Assembly (NCBI GenBank): GCA_910577665.1
Contig: CAJTOJ010000031.1
Coordinates: forward strand, 1 to 48,215
From: an uncultured Acetatifactor sp.
GTDB taxonomy: Bacteria; Bacillota; Clostridia; Lachnospirales; Lachnospiraceae
Reading direction: 5' to 3'
Length of the DNA stretch: 48,215 bases
Shown here: in pieces, positions 24,223 to 32,646 of the stretch
Layout of the letters: the number at the start of each line of letters is the position of its first letter
Numbering within the stretch: the first letter of the stretch is position 1
Made by a program: the position numbers and the translations under genes
The notes under the pieces: model-generated
Seen by the model: only the letters and a program-made list of their open reading frames with translations
What the model was told of the DNA's origin: nothing
Database searches by the model: none

Positions 24223-26484
24223 ATGGATAGAAAGTATCAAGTGTATCTGGAGGGCAGGGAACTTCCCATACGGACGGCCACCATATTTCCGTCCCCGTAC
24301 CACCAAAACCAGGAGATGGAATACGTACAGTTTACAACAGAGTTTCCCATATGTATCAGGGTGGTTCCCAGGACCCAGGTGAAAAGTGCCAGGATCCGCC
24401 CAAAAAGTCTGGGCCTTGTGCCGGTGGTGGACCAGGGTACCGTCACGCTCACCTTAGACCGGCCTATGAAATTTTCCCTGGAGTTTGACGGTAGTGCCCG
24501 GGACAACCTGCTGGTACTGGCTGAGGAAGACAAGTATGGGGATTTCCTGGAGTCCTGGAAGGAGCGCGGACAGGATCCGGGACAAAGCATACCTGGGGAA
24601 GGAACATTCCGGGAAGGATCAGCCCAGGAGGGAAAGCTGCTCTACTTTGGCCCGGGCGTCCAGGATAAGGGTGTCATCACCGTCACGGAAAGCGATACCA
24701 CCATCTATCTGGAGGAGGGAGCATACATTCACGGCAAGATCGACCTGGATCACTGTGATAGAGTGAAGCTATGCGGCTATGGCATCATCAGCATGGAGCA
24801 ATATCCCTATGAGATGCGGCACACCTACCAGAGGTGCATCAACGCCATGTACTGCAGGGACCTGTGTATCCAGGATATTACCATCCTGGACAGCAATGAC
24901 TGGAGCCTGCGGGTGCTGGGGTGTGAAAACGTGCTGGTGGACAATGTGAAGATCATAGGCTGCAGGGGCAATTCGGACGGTGTGGATATCTGTGGCTCCA
25001 GCAATGTGCTGGTACAGCATGTGTTTACCAGGGTCTGGGATGACTCCCTGGTGGTAAAAGGGCTGGATGCCGGGGATGTGGAAAATGTAACCTTCCGCAG
25101 TTGTATCCTGTGGAATGATTTTGCCAGACCCATGGAGGTAGGGGTGGAACTGCGGGCGGATAGGGTACATCATGTCCGGTTCCAGGATATTGATGTACTG
25201 CATTCCCCTACGGGCTATCCGCTGATGGGGATCCACCATGGGGACCGGGCAGAAGTGTCAGATATTGTGTTTGAGGACATCCGCATTGAGGATGCGCCCG
25301 GGGCACAGCTTTTTGACATTCGGATTACTCCCTCCTACTGGAACCGGGACCAGAAGATGGGCAGGATCCGGGATGTGACTTTCCGCAGGATCCAGGTGCT
25401 GGGGGAGGAGGCGGGACTTGACCGGCTTCTGTCCGATTCCAGGCTCCAGGGGTATTCCAAGGAGCATGATATTCGGAATGTGACTTTTGAAGAGATATCC
25501 ATCCTGGGAAAGCAGGTACATGATGCAGCCAGCTGCGGCCTGCTGTGCATGGAGCATGTGAGTGAAGTGGCATTTGTGGCAGGGGAGGAAGAACAGCTTG
25601 CCATGGTGGAGAGCCATCTGGCATTTTCCCAGGAGTTTCACCGGCTGGAGGATGGAACCTATGAGGGGGTGGTGGAGGTCTGCCTGAGGAATCCCAGGCC
25701 CTGCAAACGTCAGAAGGAGATCTGGCTGCAGGTCTCCCCGGCCCATGTGGGAGACTATGACAGGAATCCCAGGAAGATCTGCCTGCCGGGGAAGGGGGAA
25801 GCTAGGTGTATTTTCCCCCTGCGGCTTCCACCGGGGAAATATGTGATAGCCCTGCAGTCTGGGGATCCGGAAGTCCGATATGCCTGGAGGTTCCTGGAAC
25901 TGGACTGGGTGCTGCCGGAGTGTGGGGCAGACACAGCCATTCCCGCCCCCCTGTCTTTTGTCAATTACTACGGGGACAGGCTGGGCAGTGTGCAGGTCTT
26001 CTGGGAAAAAGAGGGGCTTGTGCTGCGGTCCGGACTGCTCCAGAGGAAGGATTGTACCCTGGTGGTATATGGGGCCAGGCCGGTTCCCCGCCAGGAAGGG
26101 GAAGTGGCTTTCAGCGTGGAGGAGACAGACTTTGGTGTGGTACCCGCAGTGCTGTGGCGCACGTCCGGGTGGGAGCTGGCCCCCCAGCTAAGGTGTCCCC
26201 TGGAGATCACCCTGGTCTTTCGGAATGAACCCAAGGTGGAGGGGATCAGGAAGGTGGAGATTTCCGGAGATGGCACCGGGGAATGCAGGATTGCCTTCGC
26301 AGATCTGGGTCTGCCTGCGGGTACGCGTCATTTCTGGCTGGAGATAGAGGCCAGGTTGCCGGAAGTGGAGAAGTACCGGTATCCCTATACCCTGTTCCAC
26401 TCCGTCATTCCTGGATCTTCTGCCCATATGTACGGGGTGTGCCGCCTGGAGACTGCTTCCGGGCGAGAAGAGGAAAGACGGTAA
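24223..26484 (+). CDS. Right-handed beta-helix glycosidase-like protein (GH28/GH49-type fold)
   Basis: The 753-residue protein lacks a signal peptide. Residues 1-140 form a beta-sandwich, then repeated coils of a pectin-lyase-like parallel beta-helix run from about 145 to 430: YFGPGVQDKGVITVTESDTTIYLEEGAYIHGKI, CGYGIISMEQYPY, NSDGVDICGSSNVLV, TRVWDDSLVVKG, SCILWNDFARPMEVG and DIDVLHSP. The acidic pairs D in NSDGVD and DD in VWDDS sit where GH28 and GH49 enzymes have catalytic Asp. The last 250 residues look like beta-sandwich material. The ATG at 24223 follows AGGGGGTATC. It probably acts in the cytoplasm on imported oligosaccharides. Specificity unknown. Confidence 0.72.
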   Translation: MDRKYQVYLEGRELPIRTATIFPSPYHQNQEMEYVQFTTEFPICIRVVPRTQVKSARIRPKSLGLVPVVDQGTVTLTLDRPMKFSLEFDGSARDNLLVLAEEDKYGDFLESWKERGQDPGQSIPGEGTFREGSAQEGKLLYFGPGVQDKGVITVTESDTTIYLEEGAYIHGKIDLDHCDRVKLCGYGIISMEQYPYEMRHTYQRCINAMYCRDLCIQDITILDSNDWSLRVLGCENVLVDNVKIIGCRGNSDGVDICGSSNVLVQHVFTRVWDDSLVVKGLDAGDVENVTFRSCILWNDFARPMEVGVELRADRVHHVRFQDIDVLHSPTGYPLMGIHHGDRAEVSDIVFEDIRIEDAPGAQLFDIRITPSYWNRDQKMGRIRDVTFRRIQVLGEEAGLDRLLSDSRLQGYSKEHDIRNVTFEEISILGKQVHDAASCGLLCMEHVSEVAFVAGEEEQLAMVESHLAFSQEFHRLEDGTYEGVVEVCLRNPRPCKRQKEIWLQVSPAHVGDYDRNPRKICLPGKGEARCIFPLRLPPGKYVIALQSGDPEVRYAWRFLELDWVLPECGADTAIPAPLSFVNYYGDRLGSVQVFWEKEGLVLRSGLLQRKDCTLVVYGARPVPRQEGEVAFSVEETDFGVVPAVLWRTSGWELAPQLRCPLEITLVFRNEPKVEGIRKVEISGDGTGECRIAFADLGLPAGTRHFWLEIEARLPEVEKYRYPYTLFHSVIPGSSAHMYGVCRLETASGREEERR

Positions 26485-26527
26485 GATATGTTTGCCGTAT
26501 AGCGGCCTAAAAAGGGAGGAAAGGAAA

Positions 26528-27199
26528 ATGACCACAATACTATTTCAAGGAGATTCCCTGACAGATGCCTGTAGGGAGAAGGATCTGACGGGAAACGATC
26601 CCAACCGGTTCCTGGGAGTGGGCTATGTGAACCACCTGGCCCAGGTGCTGATGAGCGAGAACCCGGATATAAGGGTACTGAACCATGGGGTAAACGGGAA
26701 CCGTATCATGGATCTGTACAGCCGCTGGATCGAAGACACGCTGAACGTGGATTTCCAGGTGCTCAGTATCCTGTGTGGTGTCAATGACGTGGGATTCGCC
26801 CTGCGGATGAACAAGGGCGCCGATGCGGAGAAATTCGCCTTTATCTATGACAGGATGCTGTATGAGGTGAAAAAGGAGAAGCCTGGGGCAGCCCTGGTGC
26901 TCTGTGAACCCTTCCTGTGCAGGCTGCGGTGTGAGGAAGTGACATATGGCACGGATATCATTGAAGACTGGGAGATCTGGGATGGCCATATGCAGGAGCG
27001 GGCAGCCATTGTGAGGGAACTGGCCGGTAAATATGGGGCCGTGCTGGTACCTGGCAGGGAGATCTTCGCCGCAGCCTGCAGGCGGGCGCCGGCCAGTCAC
27101 TGGTCTGTGGATGGCATCCATCTGACCCCGGCGGGAAATGGCCTGCTGGCCAGGGAGTGGCTGCGGGCAGTGAAAGGAGCGGGAAATGTACTGGTTTGA
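26528..27199 (+). CDS. SGNH/GDSL-type hydrolase
   Basis: This 223-residue esterase-like protein shows all four SGNH blocks: FQGDSLTDACR (Ser nucleophile), the Gly in VLNHGVNGNR, CGVNDVGF (Asn block) and SVDGIHLTPAGN (Asp-His). Such proteins remove acetyl or other acyl groups from sugars. It lacks a signal peptide, so the likely target is an imported decorated oligosaccharide. The ATG at 26528 follows GGGAGGAAAGG. Its last 14 nt overlap the start of the GH94 gene, a sign of coupled translation. Confidence 0.87.
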   Translation: MTTILFQGDSLTDACREKDLTGNDPNRFLGVGYVNHLAQVLMSENPDIRVLNHGVNGNRIMDLYSRWIEDTLNVDFQVLSILCGVNDVGFALRMNKGADAEKFAFIYDRMLYEVKKEKPGAALVLCEPFLCRLRCEEVTYGTDIIEDWEIWDGHMQERAAIVRELAGKYGAVLVPGREIFAAACRRAPASHWSVDGIHLTPAGNGLLAREWLRAVKGAGNVLV

Positions 27200-29474
27200 A
27201 GACGAGAAAAGGGAAGTGCACCTGGATGACTACAGGACACCTACTCCCTGGATGAATTATCTGTCCAATGGTACCTTTCATGCTATGGTATCCCAGGCCG
27301 GAGGCGGCGTGGCATGGCACAGGTCCCCCCAGATCTGGAGGATCAACCATTACCGCTTTTTCCATCTGCCTATGGACAGAAGCGGGTTCTATACCTATAT
27401 CCGGGACGGGGAGGAGGTCTGGTGTCCCACCTGTGAACCCTGTGCCAGGAAGCCTGAAAAGTGGGAGGCCGCCCACGGCATGGGATACAGCAGGTTTTCT
27501 GCAGACAGGAAGGGCCTTAAGGTGGAGGAGACCTTCCTGGTCAGTCCCTTACAAAATGTGATGATCTGGAAGCTGAAACTATGCTCCGGTAAGGACAGGG
27601 AGGTGGTGCTTTATCCCTATGTGGAACTGGGCATGATGGAGTTCATGCGGGAGCTTCAGTGGCAGTGCTACAACAAACACCAGCTTGCCGCCTACAACAG
27701 GGGGGATGTCCTGATCTACCGCTATGGTGTGGAAGACCAGCCAAAGCCTGAGGAGACACCCCTGGTCTATTTTGCTACGGATGGGGAAATCAGTGCCTTT
27801 GACTGTGACAGGGACATGTTCGTGGGCAGCTACCGCAGCGAGGAGAATCCCCAGGGAGTGGAGAGAGACACATTGGGGAATTCCACCATGTATGGTGGGG
27901 ATCCCTGTTTCGCCCTGCAGATCCCGGTGTCCCTGAAGGCAGGACAGGAGCGGGAACTGGCAGTTTTCCTGGGGACAGCCATGACAGAGGAAGAGGTGCT
28001 AAAAGAGGTGGCAGCCTGTAGGGAGAAAGGATTTGTGGAGGCCTCCGAAAAGGCCCTTGCCCGGTGGTGGGATGCGTTCTTTGCCGGCTTCCGGTGTCAG
28101 ATCCCGGATAAGGAGGCCCAGACTATGATCAATATCTGGAATCCCTACCAGGCAGAGCGGAACTTCCGGTTCTCCCGGAACCTGAGCTACTATGCCACAG
28201 GTACCTTCCGGGGGGTGGGAATGCGGGATACAGCCCAGGATATCCTGGCCATGATTCCCCTGCAGCAGGAGAGGGCCTTCGAGAAATTCTGCCTGCTGCT
28301 GACCCAGCAGTACCAGGACGGCCACTGCAACCACTATTTCTTCCCCACAGAAGGGTGGGAACCTGTCACCAGGATCCATTCCGATGACCATCTGTGGCTG
28401 GTGATGGATGCCTATCATCTGGCGGTGGAGCAGGGCAGCCTGGATTTCCTGGAAATCCAGGTGCCCTGTTATGACGGGGGAAACATTACCATATGGGAAC
28501 ATCTGAAAAATGCCATTGCTTATACGGAAGACCACATGGGGGAAAACGGATTCCCGCTGATGCTGTCTTCGGACTGGAATGACATGCTCTACAAGGTGTG
28601 TCGGAAGGGCAGGGGGGAGAGTATCTGGACAGGAATGCAGTTCGGCACCGTGCTGCGGATGATGGCAGAACTGGCCAGGAGGAAAGGGGAATCTGATCTT
28701 GCAGGAAGATACCAGGTGTTGTATGATAGACAAAAGGAACTGGTCAATACCCTGGGCTGGGACGGGGAATGGTTCAGACGGTGTATTACGGATGAGGGTG
28801 TCCTGATCGGATCTGCCCAGGAAAGGCAGGCGAAAATCTGGCTGAATACCCAGAGCTGGGCGGTGATCAGCGGCCTGGGGGATGAGGAGAAACAGCGCAG
28901 GGCCATGGACAGTGTGAAGACTTACCTGGATACGGACCTGGGGATCCGCAAGGTCCACCCGGCCATGGAGGGCTACCCTTCCAAGGAAGATCCGCTGACC
29001 TATTACAACAAAGGCTGTGGGGAGAACGGCAGTGTGTTCTGCCATGCCAACACCTGGGCAGTCATTGCAGAATGTATGCTGGGGCGCCGGGAGAATGCCT
29101 GGAAATATTATCACCAGCTTCTGCCCATGGTGGCACAGAAAAAAGCCGGGGAAGCAAGATACCGGGCAGAGCCATATGTGTATGCTTCCAATATCTTCGG
29201 CCCGGAAAGCGACAGGTTCGGCCTGGCCAATGTGTCCTGGCTCACCGGGACTGCAGCCTGGATGTACCTGGCGGCCACCCAGTACCTGCTGGGAGTGCGG
29301 CCTGTCTGGGAGGGCCTGGTGGTGGAGCCATGCCTGCCGGGAGACTGGAAGGAAGTGGTGGTGGATCGCATGTTCCGGGGCTGCCATTACCATATTACCA
29401 TACGGAATATGGAAGGGAAAGCCTGGATTCCCCATGTGGACGGAAGGAAGGAGTGCTTTGTGGAAGTAGTCTGA
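27186..29474 (+). CDS. GH94-type disaccharide phosphorylase
   Basis: The 762-residue protein follows GH94 (former GT36) throughout: N-terminal PTPWMNYLSNGTFHAMVSQAGGG, MRDTAQDILAMIPLQQE, IHSDDHLWLVMDAYHLAVE, CYDGGNITIWEHLKNAIAYT and SSDWNDML with the acid-bearing DWND at 463-466. The C-terminal lid GLVVEPCLPGDWKEVVVDRMFRGCHYHITI is also present. Members use inorganic phosphate to split a beta-linked disaccharide into a sugar 1-phosphate and a free sugar in the cytoplasm. Known ones act on cellobiose, chitobiose, laminaribiose and others; the pairing here with a beta-helix enzyme and a heparinase-like protein does not match a characterised set that I know. It overlaps the upstream esterase gene by 14 nt. 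Confidence 0.87.
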   Translation: MYWFEDEKREVHLDDYRTPTPWMNYLSNGTFHAMVSQAGGGVAWHRSPQIWRINHYRFFHLPMDRSGFYTYIRDGEEVWCPTCEPCARKPEKWEAAHGMGYSRFSADRKGLKVEETFLVSPLQNVMIWKLKLCSGKDREVVLYPYVELGMMEFMRELQWQCYNKHQLAAYNRGDVLIYRYGVEDQPKPEETPLVYFATDGEISAFDCDRDMFVGSYRSEENPQGVERDTLGNSTMYGGDPCFALQIPVSLKAGQERELAVFLGTAMTEEEVLKEVAACREKGFVEASEKALARWWDAFFAGFRCQIPDKEAQTMINIWNPYQAERNFRFSRNLSYYATGTFRGVGMRDTAQDILAMIPLQQERAFEKFCLLLTQQYQDGHCNHYFFPTEGWEPVTRIHSDDHLWLVMDAYHLAVEQGSLDFLEIQVPCYDGGNITIWEHLKNAIAYTEDHMGENGFPLMLSSDWNDMLYKVCRKGRGESIWTGMQFGTVLRMMAELARRKGESDLAGRYQVLYDRQKELVNTLGWDGEWFRRCITDEGVLIGSAQERQAKIWLNTQSWAVISGLGDEEKQRRAMDSVKTYLDTDLGIRKVHPAMEGYPSKEDPLTYYNKGCGENGSVFCHANTWAVIAECMLGRRENAWKYYHQLLPMVAQKKAGEARYRAEPYVYASNIFGPESDRFGLANVSWLTGTAAWMYLAATQYLLGVRPVWEGLVVEPCLPGDWKEVVVDRMFRGCHYHITIRNMEGKAWIPHVDGRKECFVEVV

Positions 29475-29502
29475 AGAGAGCATGCCTGGAAGGAAACTTC
29501 CA

Positions 29503-29568
29503 ATGACAGACCAGAAGGTCTGTCATCAAAGGGCAAATATGGAAATGATTGCCCGCCAAAGGCGGGCA
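29503..29568 (+). repeat. Paired hairpins between GH94 and heparinase-like genes
   Basis: ATGACAGACC-AGAA-GGTCTGTCAT (29503-29526) is a perfect 10-bp stem with a tetraloop, without a T run. TGCCCGCC-AAA-GGCGGGCA (29550-29568) follows, preceded by GATT and followed by TGGGGG, as in the terminal hairpin of repeats A to D. The second stem lies directly before the ribosome binding site of the next gene. Confidence 0.65.
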
Positions 29569-29581
29569 TGGGGGTGTAAGA

Positions 29582-31522
29582 GTGGATATACAGCAGGAAC
29601 TGAAACAGTTTTTACAGGACTATTGCGAAAGCATCCGGCAGGAGGCAGACCGCCTGCGGGACCAGGAGATGCCGCCTATCACGGAGGAGTTGTTTGCCAT
29701 TTTTGAGCATACAGGGAACCGGCTCACCTACGAGGCGGTGTATTTCCTGCGGAGGAAATTCTTGGCTGTCTTCGGGCTGAAGGCCATCCTGGACAGGGAC
29801 AGCCGGGATGTGGCGAAGCTGGAGGAAGTGATGGCAGATATCTGCGGGGAGGAATGCTGGGCGCTGCCGGCCCATGTGAACCGGAGGGAGGACGCAGACT
29901 GGAGAATCTGTGTGGATCTCTTTGCGGCGGAGACGGCCCAGACCCTGACAGAGATCCGGTTCCTGCTGAAAGGGGTGTTGTCAGGGGAGACAGCCAGTCT
30001 GGTAAAAAGGGAAGTGATGCGCCGGGTGCTGGATCCCTTCGCCCGGTCCCGGCCACCTTACAGGAACTGGGAGTACAGTACCCATAACTGGAGTGCCGTG
30101 TGCGGCGGCAGTGTGGGAAGTGCCGCCATGTACCTGCTGGGAGAGGAGCCGGAAGGGCAGAAGGGTCCAGAAGACCAGGAGAAGCCGGGCACAGAGGAAA
30201 AGCCGGAAGGGCAGAAGGATCCAGGAAGGCAGGAGAACCTGTGTGGGGGAGCGGAACTTGATAATATCCTGTCCCGGATCTGCCATAGCATGGAGCAATA
30301 TTACCTGGCGGGCTTTGCGGAGGATGGCACCTGCCTGGAAGGTCTGGGATATTTCACATATGGCATGACATATTTCACAGGTTTTGCGGAACAGCTCCGC
30401 ACTTTTACGGCAGGAAAAATGGATCTGTTCCAGAATGAGAAGCTGGGGAAAATAGCTGCCTTCCAGGCAAAATGCTATTTTACAAGCGGCAGGACTGTGA
30501 GTTTTGCAGATGGATTTACCAGCGATACCTTCCGGCCAGGGCTTACCTGTTTCCTGGCCATGGAGTATCCGGAGGCCGGGATTCCCGCCATGGACCGGGC
30601 AGCAGGACTGGACGCGGACAACTGTTACCGCTGGATGGGGCTGTACCGGAACCTGACCTGGACCAGGCAGTATCTGGACTGGCTGGTCCAGGGCGGGGAT
30701 GTCTGCACAAAGGGGCAGCAGGGTTTGGGCGGCCAGGTGGTTCTGCCGGATGCCCAGTGGGTGATCTGCCAGAGTGATAACGGTGCCGGCATGGCAGCTA
30801 AAGGGGGACATAACGGGGAACCCCACAACCACAATGATGTGGGCAGTTTTTTCTACCTGAACGGAAACGACTTCCTGCTGGCAGACTTGGGATGCGGGGA
30901 GTACACCAAGGATTATTTTGCGGAAAAGCGGTATACCTATCTTTGCTGCCGCTCCCTGGGACACAATGTCCCCTTGATAGACGGCAGGGAGCAGCTTCCC
31001 GGAGAGGAATACGGCTGTGACCGGTTTGAGACAGGGAGCCTGGCTAAGACAGATGGATGCCCTGGGAATGGAAACCAGTCAGGGCCGGATGTGCAGGCCG
31101 GAGAGGCGGAACCGTCTGTGGCGGGCAGGCACTACAGGACAGTGCTCAGCTTTGCCGGGGCCTACGGCAATCCCGGCCTGGAATCCCTGGTCCGGACCCT
31201 GGACTGGGACGAAAGGGAGGGGATATTGCAGGTGGAGGACTGCTTCCGGATCCGGGAGAGTATCCGTTCCATCCGGGAGAACCTGATCACCCAGTGGGAG
31301 CCTTGGATCCAGGGCAATACCATACGGATCCAGGGGGATAAGGCAGGCTGCCAGATCCAGGTGGAAGGGGAGCCTGTGGAGATCGTATGTATCCGGCAGG
31401 ATTTTTATGACCATGGCGGGGTGCGCCGGGACGTGTGGCTGCTTCAGTGGGAAGTGCCTATAAAGGGGGAAGCTTTCCCGGAGGGGCAGGCAAGAACCAG
31501 CTTTTTCATCAAGCCCGTGTAA
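29582..31522 (+). CDS. Heparinase II/III-like polysaccharide lyase family protein
   Basis: The 646-residue protein has an N-terminal alpha-toroid half (helical repeats to about residue 350) and a C-terminal beta-sandwich half. GEPHNHNDVGSFFYLNGNDFLLADLGCGEYTKDYF matches the heparinase II/III core with its His-Asn-His-Asn-Asp motif, and RSLGHNVPLIDGREQL follows it. Lyases of this type split uronic-acid-containing glycans by beta-elimination; some relatives are only distantly related. No signal peptide. A hydrophilic insert with repeated KPEGQK(G/D)P lies near residues 189-218. A GTG at 29582 is the likely start; the frame upstream of it lies in the hairpins. Confidence 0.75.
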   Translation: MDIQQELKQFLQDYCESIRQEADRLRDQEMPPITEELFAIFEHTGNRLTYEAVYFLRRKFLAVFGLKAILDRDSRDVAKLEEVMADICGEECWALPAHVNRREDADWRICVDLFAAETAQTLTEIRFLLKGVLSGETASLVKREVMRRVLDPFARSRPPYRNWEYSTHNWSAVCGGSVGSAAMYLLGEEPEGQKGPEDQEKPGTEEKPEGQKDPGRQENLCGGAELDNILSRICHSMEQYYLAGFAEDGTCLEGLGYFTYGMTYFTGFAEQLRTFTAGKMDLFQNEKLGKIAAFQAKCYFTSGRTVSFADGFTSDTFRPGLTCFLAMEYPEAGIPAMDRAAGLDADNCYRWMGLYRNLTWTRQYLDWLVQGGDVCTKGQQGLGGQVVLPDAQWVICQSDNGAGMAAKGGHNGEPHNHNDVGSFFYLNGNDFLLADLGCGEYTKDYFAEKRYTYLCCRSLGHNVPLIDGREQLPGEEYGCDRFETGSLAKTDGCPGNGNQSGPDVQAGEAEPSVAGRHYRTVLSFAGAYGNPGLESLVRTLDWDEREGILQVEDCFRIRESIRSIRENLITQWEPWIQGNTIRIQGDKAGCQIQVEGEPVEIVCIRQDFYDHGGVRRDVWLLQWEVPIKGEAFPEGQARTSFFIKPV

Positions 31523-31567
31523 GAACGGAGGCCTGGTACCGCCTCCTGCTGTGGAAATGTTGGCGTC

Positions 31568-32364
31568 TCACCCCAGATCCTGCCTGGGGGGACACCCGTA
31601 TTCCTTCTGGAAGGCCCGGTAGAAAGAGGAGTAATCGTGAAATCCCGCCTCCAGGGCAGCACTGCTGATGCTTTTGCCCAGGGCATGGAGTTCCCGCACC
31701 CTGGTGAGGCGCTTGCGGCAGATATAGGTATGGACGGTCATGCCTGTGGCCTTGCGGAATTCCCGGCAGAGGTAATACTTAGAGAGAAAGAATTTTTCCT
31801 GCAGGGCATCCAGGGTGATGGGACTGGCATAGTGGCTGTTCAGATACAGGATCACGGACCTTATGGGGGTCTTGGCCAGATCCGGGGCAGAAAACTGGTT
31901 CACCTGGTTGGTCAGATACAGGATTTCTATGACAATGGAGCGCAGCACCGGGGCGTCCGGGGGCAGACGGTAGTTGTCAGAGTACTTTTTGTAACGGAGG
32001 AAAGCATCATACAAGCCGCTGGAATGGACAAGGCCAGCGGCGATCTTATGGCCTGTACCGGCCGGGGCATCCAGAAACTGTGCCTCGTAACCGGCACAGG
32101 CATTTTTCTGTAAAAATCAGGGGAAACCATCAGCACCACACGCCTGTAGGGGGCAGAGCTGTTGTGGTAAATCCGATGGAACTCATGCCTGCGTATGACA
32201 ATGAGATCCCCTGGTTCCAGGGCGTAAGTCTTATCCTCCACCAGGTACCTGGCATCGCCTTCCAGAAACAGCAGGATCTCATAGTCATTGTGGTTGTGAA
32301 GCTGGAAATGGGCATTGGTGGGGGCCTGGTGAAAGGCTTCATTCAGCATATAACAGGATTCCAT
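31568..32364 (-). pseudogene. Frameshifted AraC-family regulator (cassette copy 1)
   Basis: Reading leftwards from the ATG at 32364 (AGGAG six nucleotides upstream), the protein is an AraC regulator with an N-terminal cupin (HFQLHNHNDYEILLFLEGDA, VEDKTYALEPGDLIVIRRHEFHR). The frame is lost after VSPDFYRK and resumes one base off as GLYDAFLRYKK...SKYYLCREFRKATGM...SSFYRAFQKEYG. Compared with the intact copy at 42908-43705, a single base is missing next to position 32110: the other copy has two bases where this one has one before the A run. The product would be cut off before the DNA-binding domain. A sequencing error is the main alternative. Confidence 0.85.
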
Positions 32365-32443
32365 AATACTCTCCTGGATTTCCCGCCGTCCCTGCCAGAC
32401 AGCGATAGTGCGGTGCCAGCAACAGGCAGGTAAATATGGATTT

Positions 32444-32472
32444 AGTATAGAAGAAACGGGCAAGAATTGCAA
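32444..32472 (-). promoter_or_regulatory. Promoter of the copy-1 araC gene
   Basis: On the minus strand TTGCAA and TATACT are separated by 17 nt. The -35 box is one arm of the inverted repeat at 32467-32484. The copy-2 gene has the same arrangement with TATAAT. Confidence 0.7.
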
Positions 32473-32484
32473 TGTTTTATGCAA
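32467..32484. promoter_or_regulatory. Candidate AraC operator, copy 1, with operon -10 box downstream
   Basis: TTGCAATGTTTTATGCAA has TTGCA/TGCAA arms around 8 nt. On the plus strand a TATGAT box begins 33 nt after its end (32517-32522) and there is no acceptable -35 hexamer, as expected for an activator-dependent promoter. The repeat, its flanks and the 33-nt distance are the same in copy 2 (43879). Confidence 0.65.
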
Positions 32485-32646
32485 GAAAAGGTATATTATT
32501 TGGAAAATGTATGTACTATGATGAAAGAAAACAAAAGAGGCACCCTGACCGCAACAAGTTCAGACAGGGCATTGGACCGTTACCCCTGGCCGGTGCTATG
32601 ACGGGAGAGGAAAGGGAATCTCTTGAAATGGGCGTGGAGGTGTAGG

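Noticed and set aside
24140..24382. Leader gene starting MALPFPNPGKSNDE before the beta-helix enzyme
   Set aside because: It has a passable ribosome binding site but overlaps the beta-helix gene by about 160 nt in another frame and shows no similarity.
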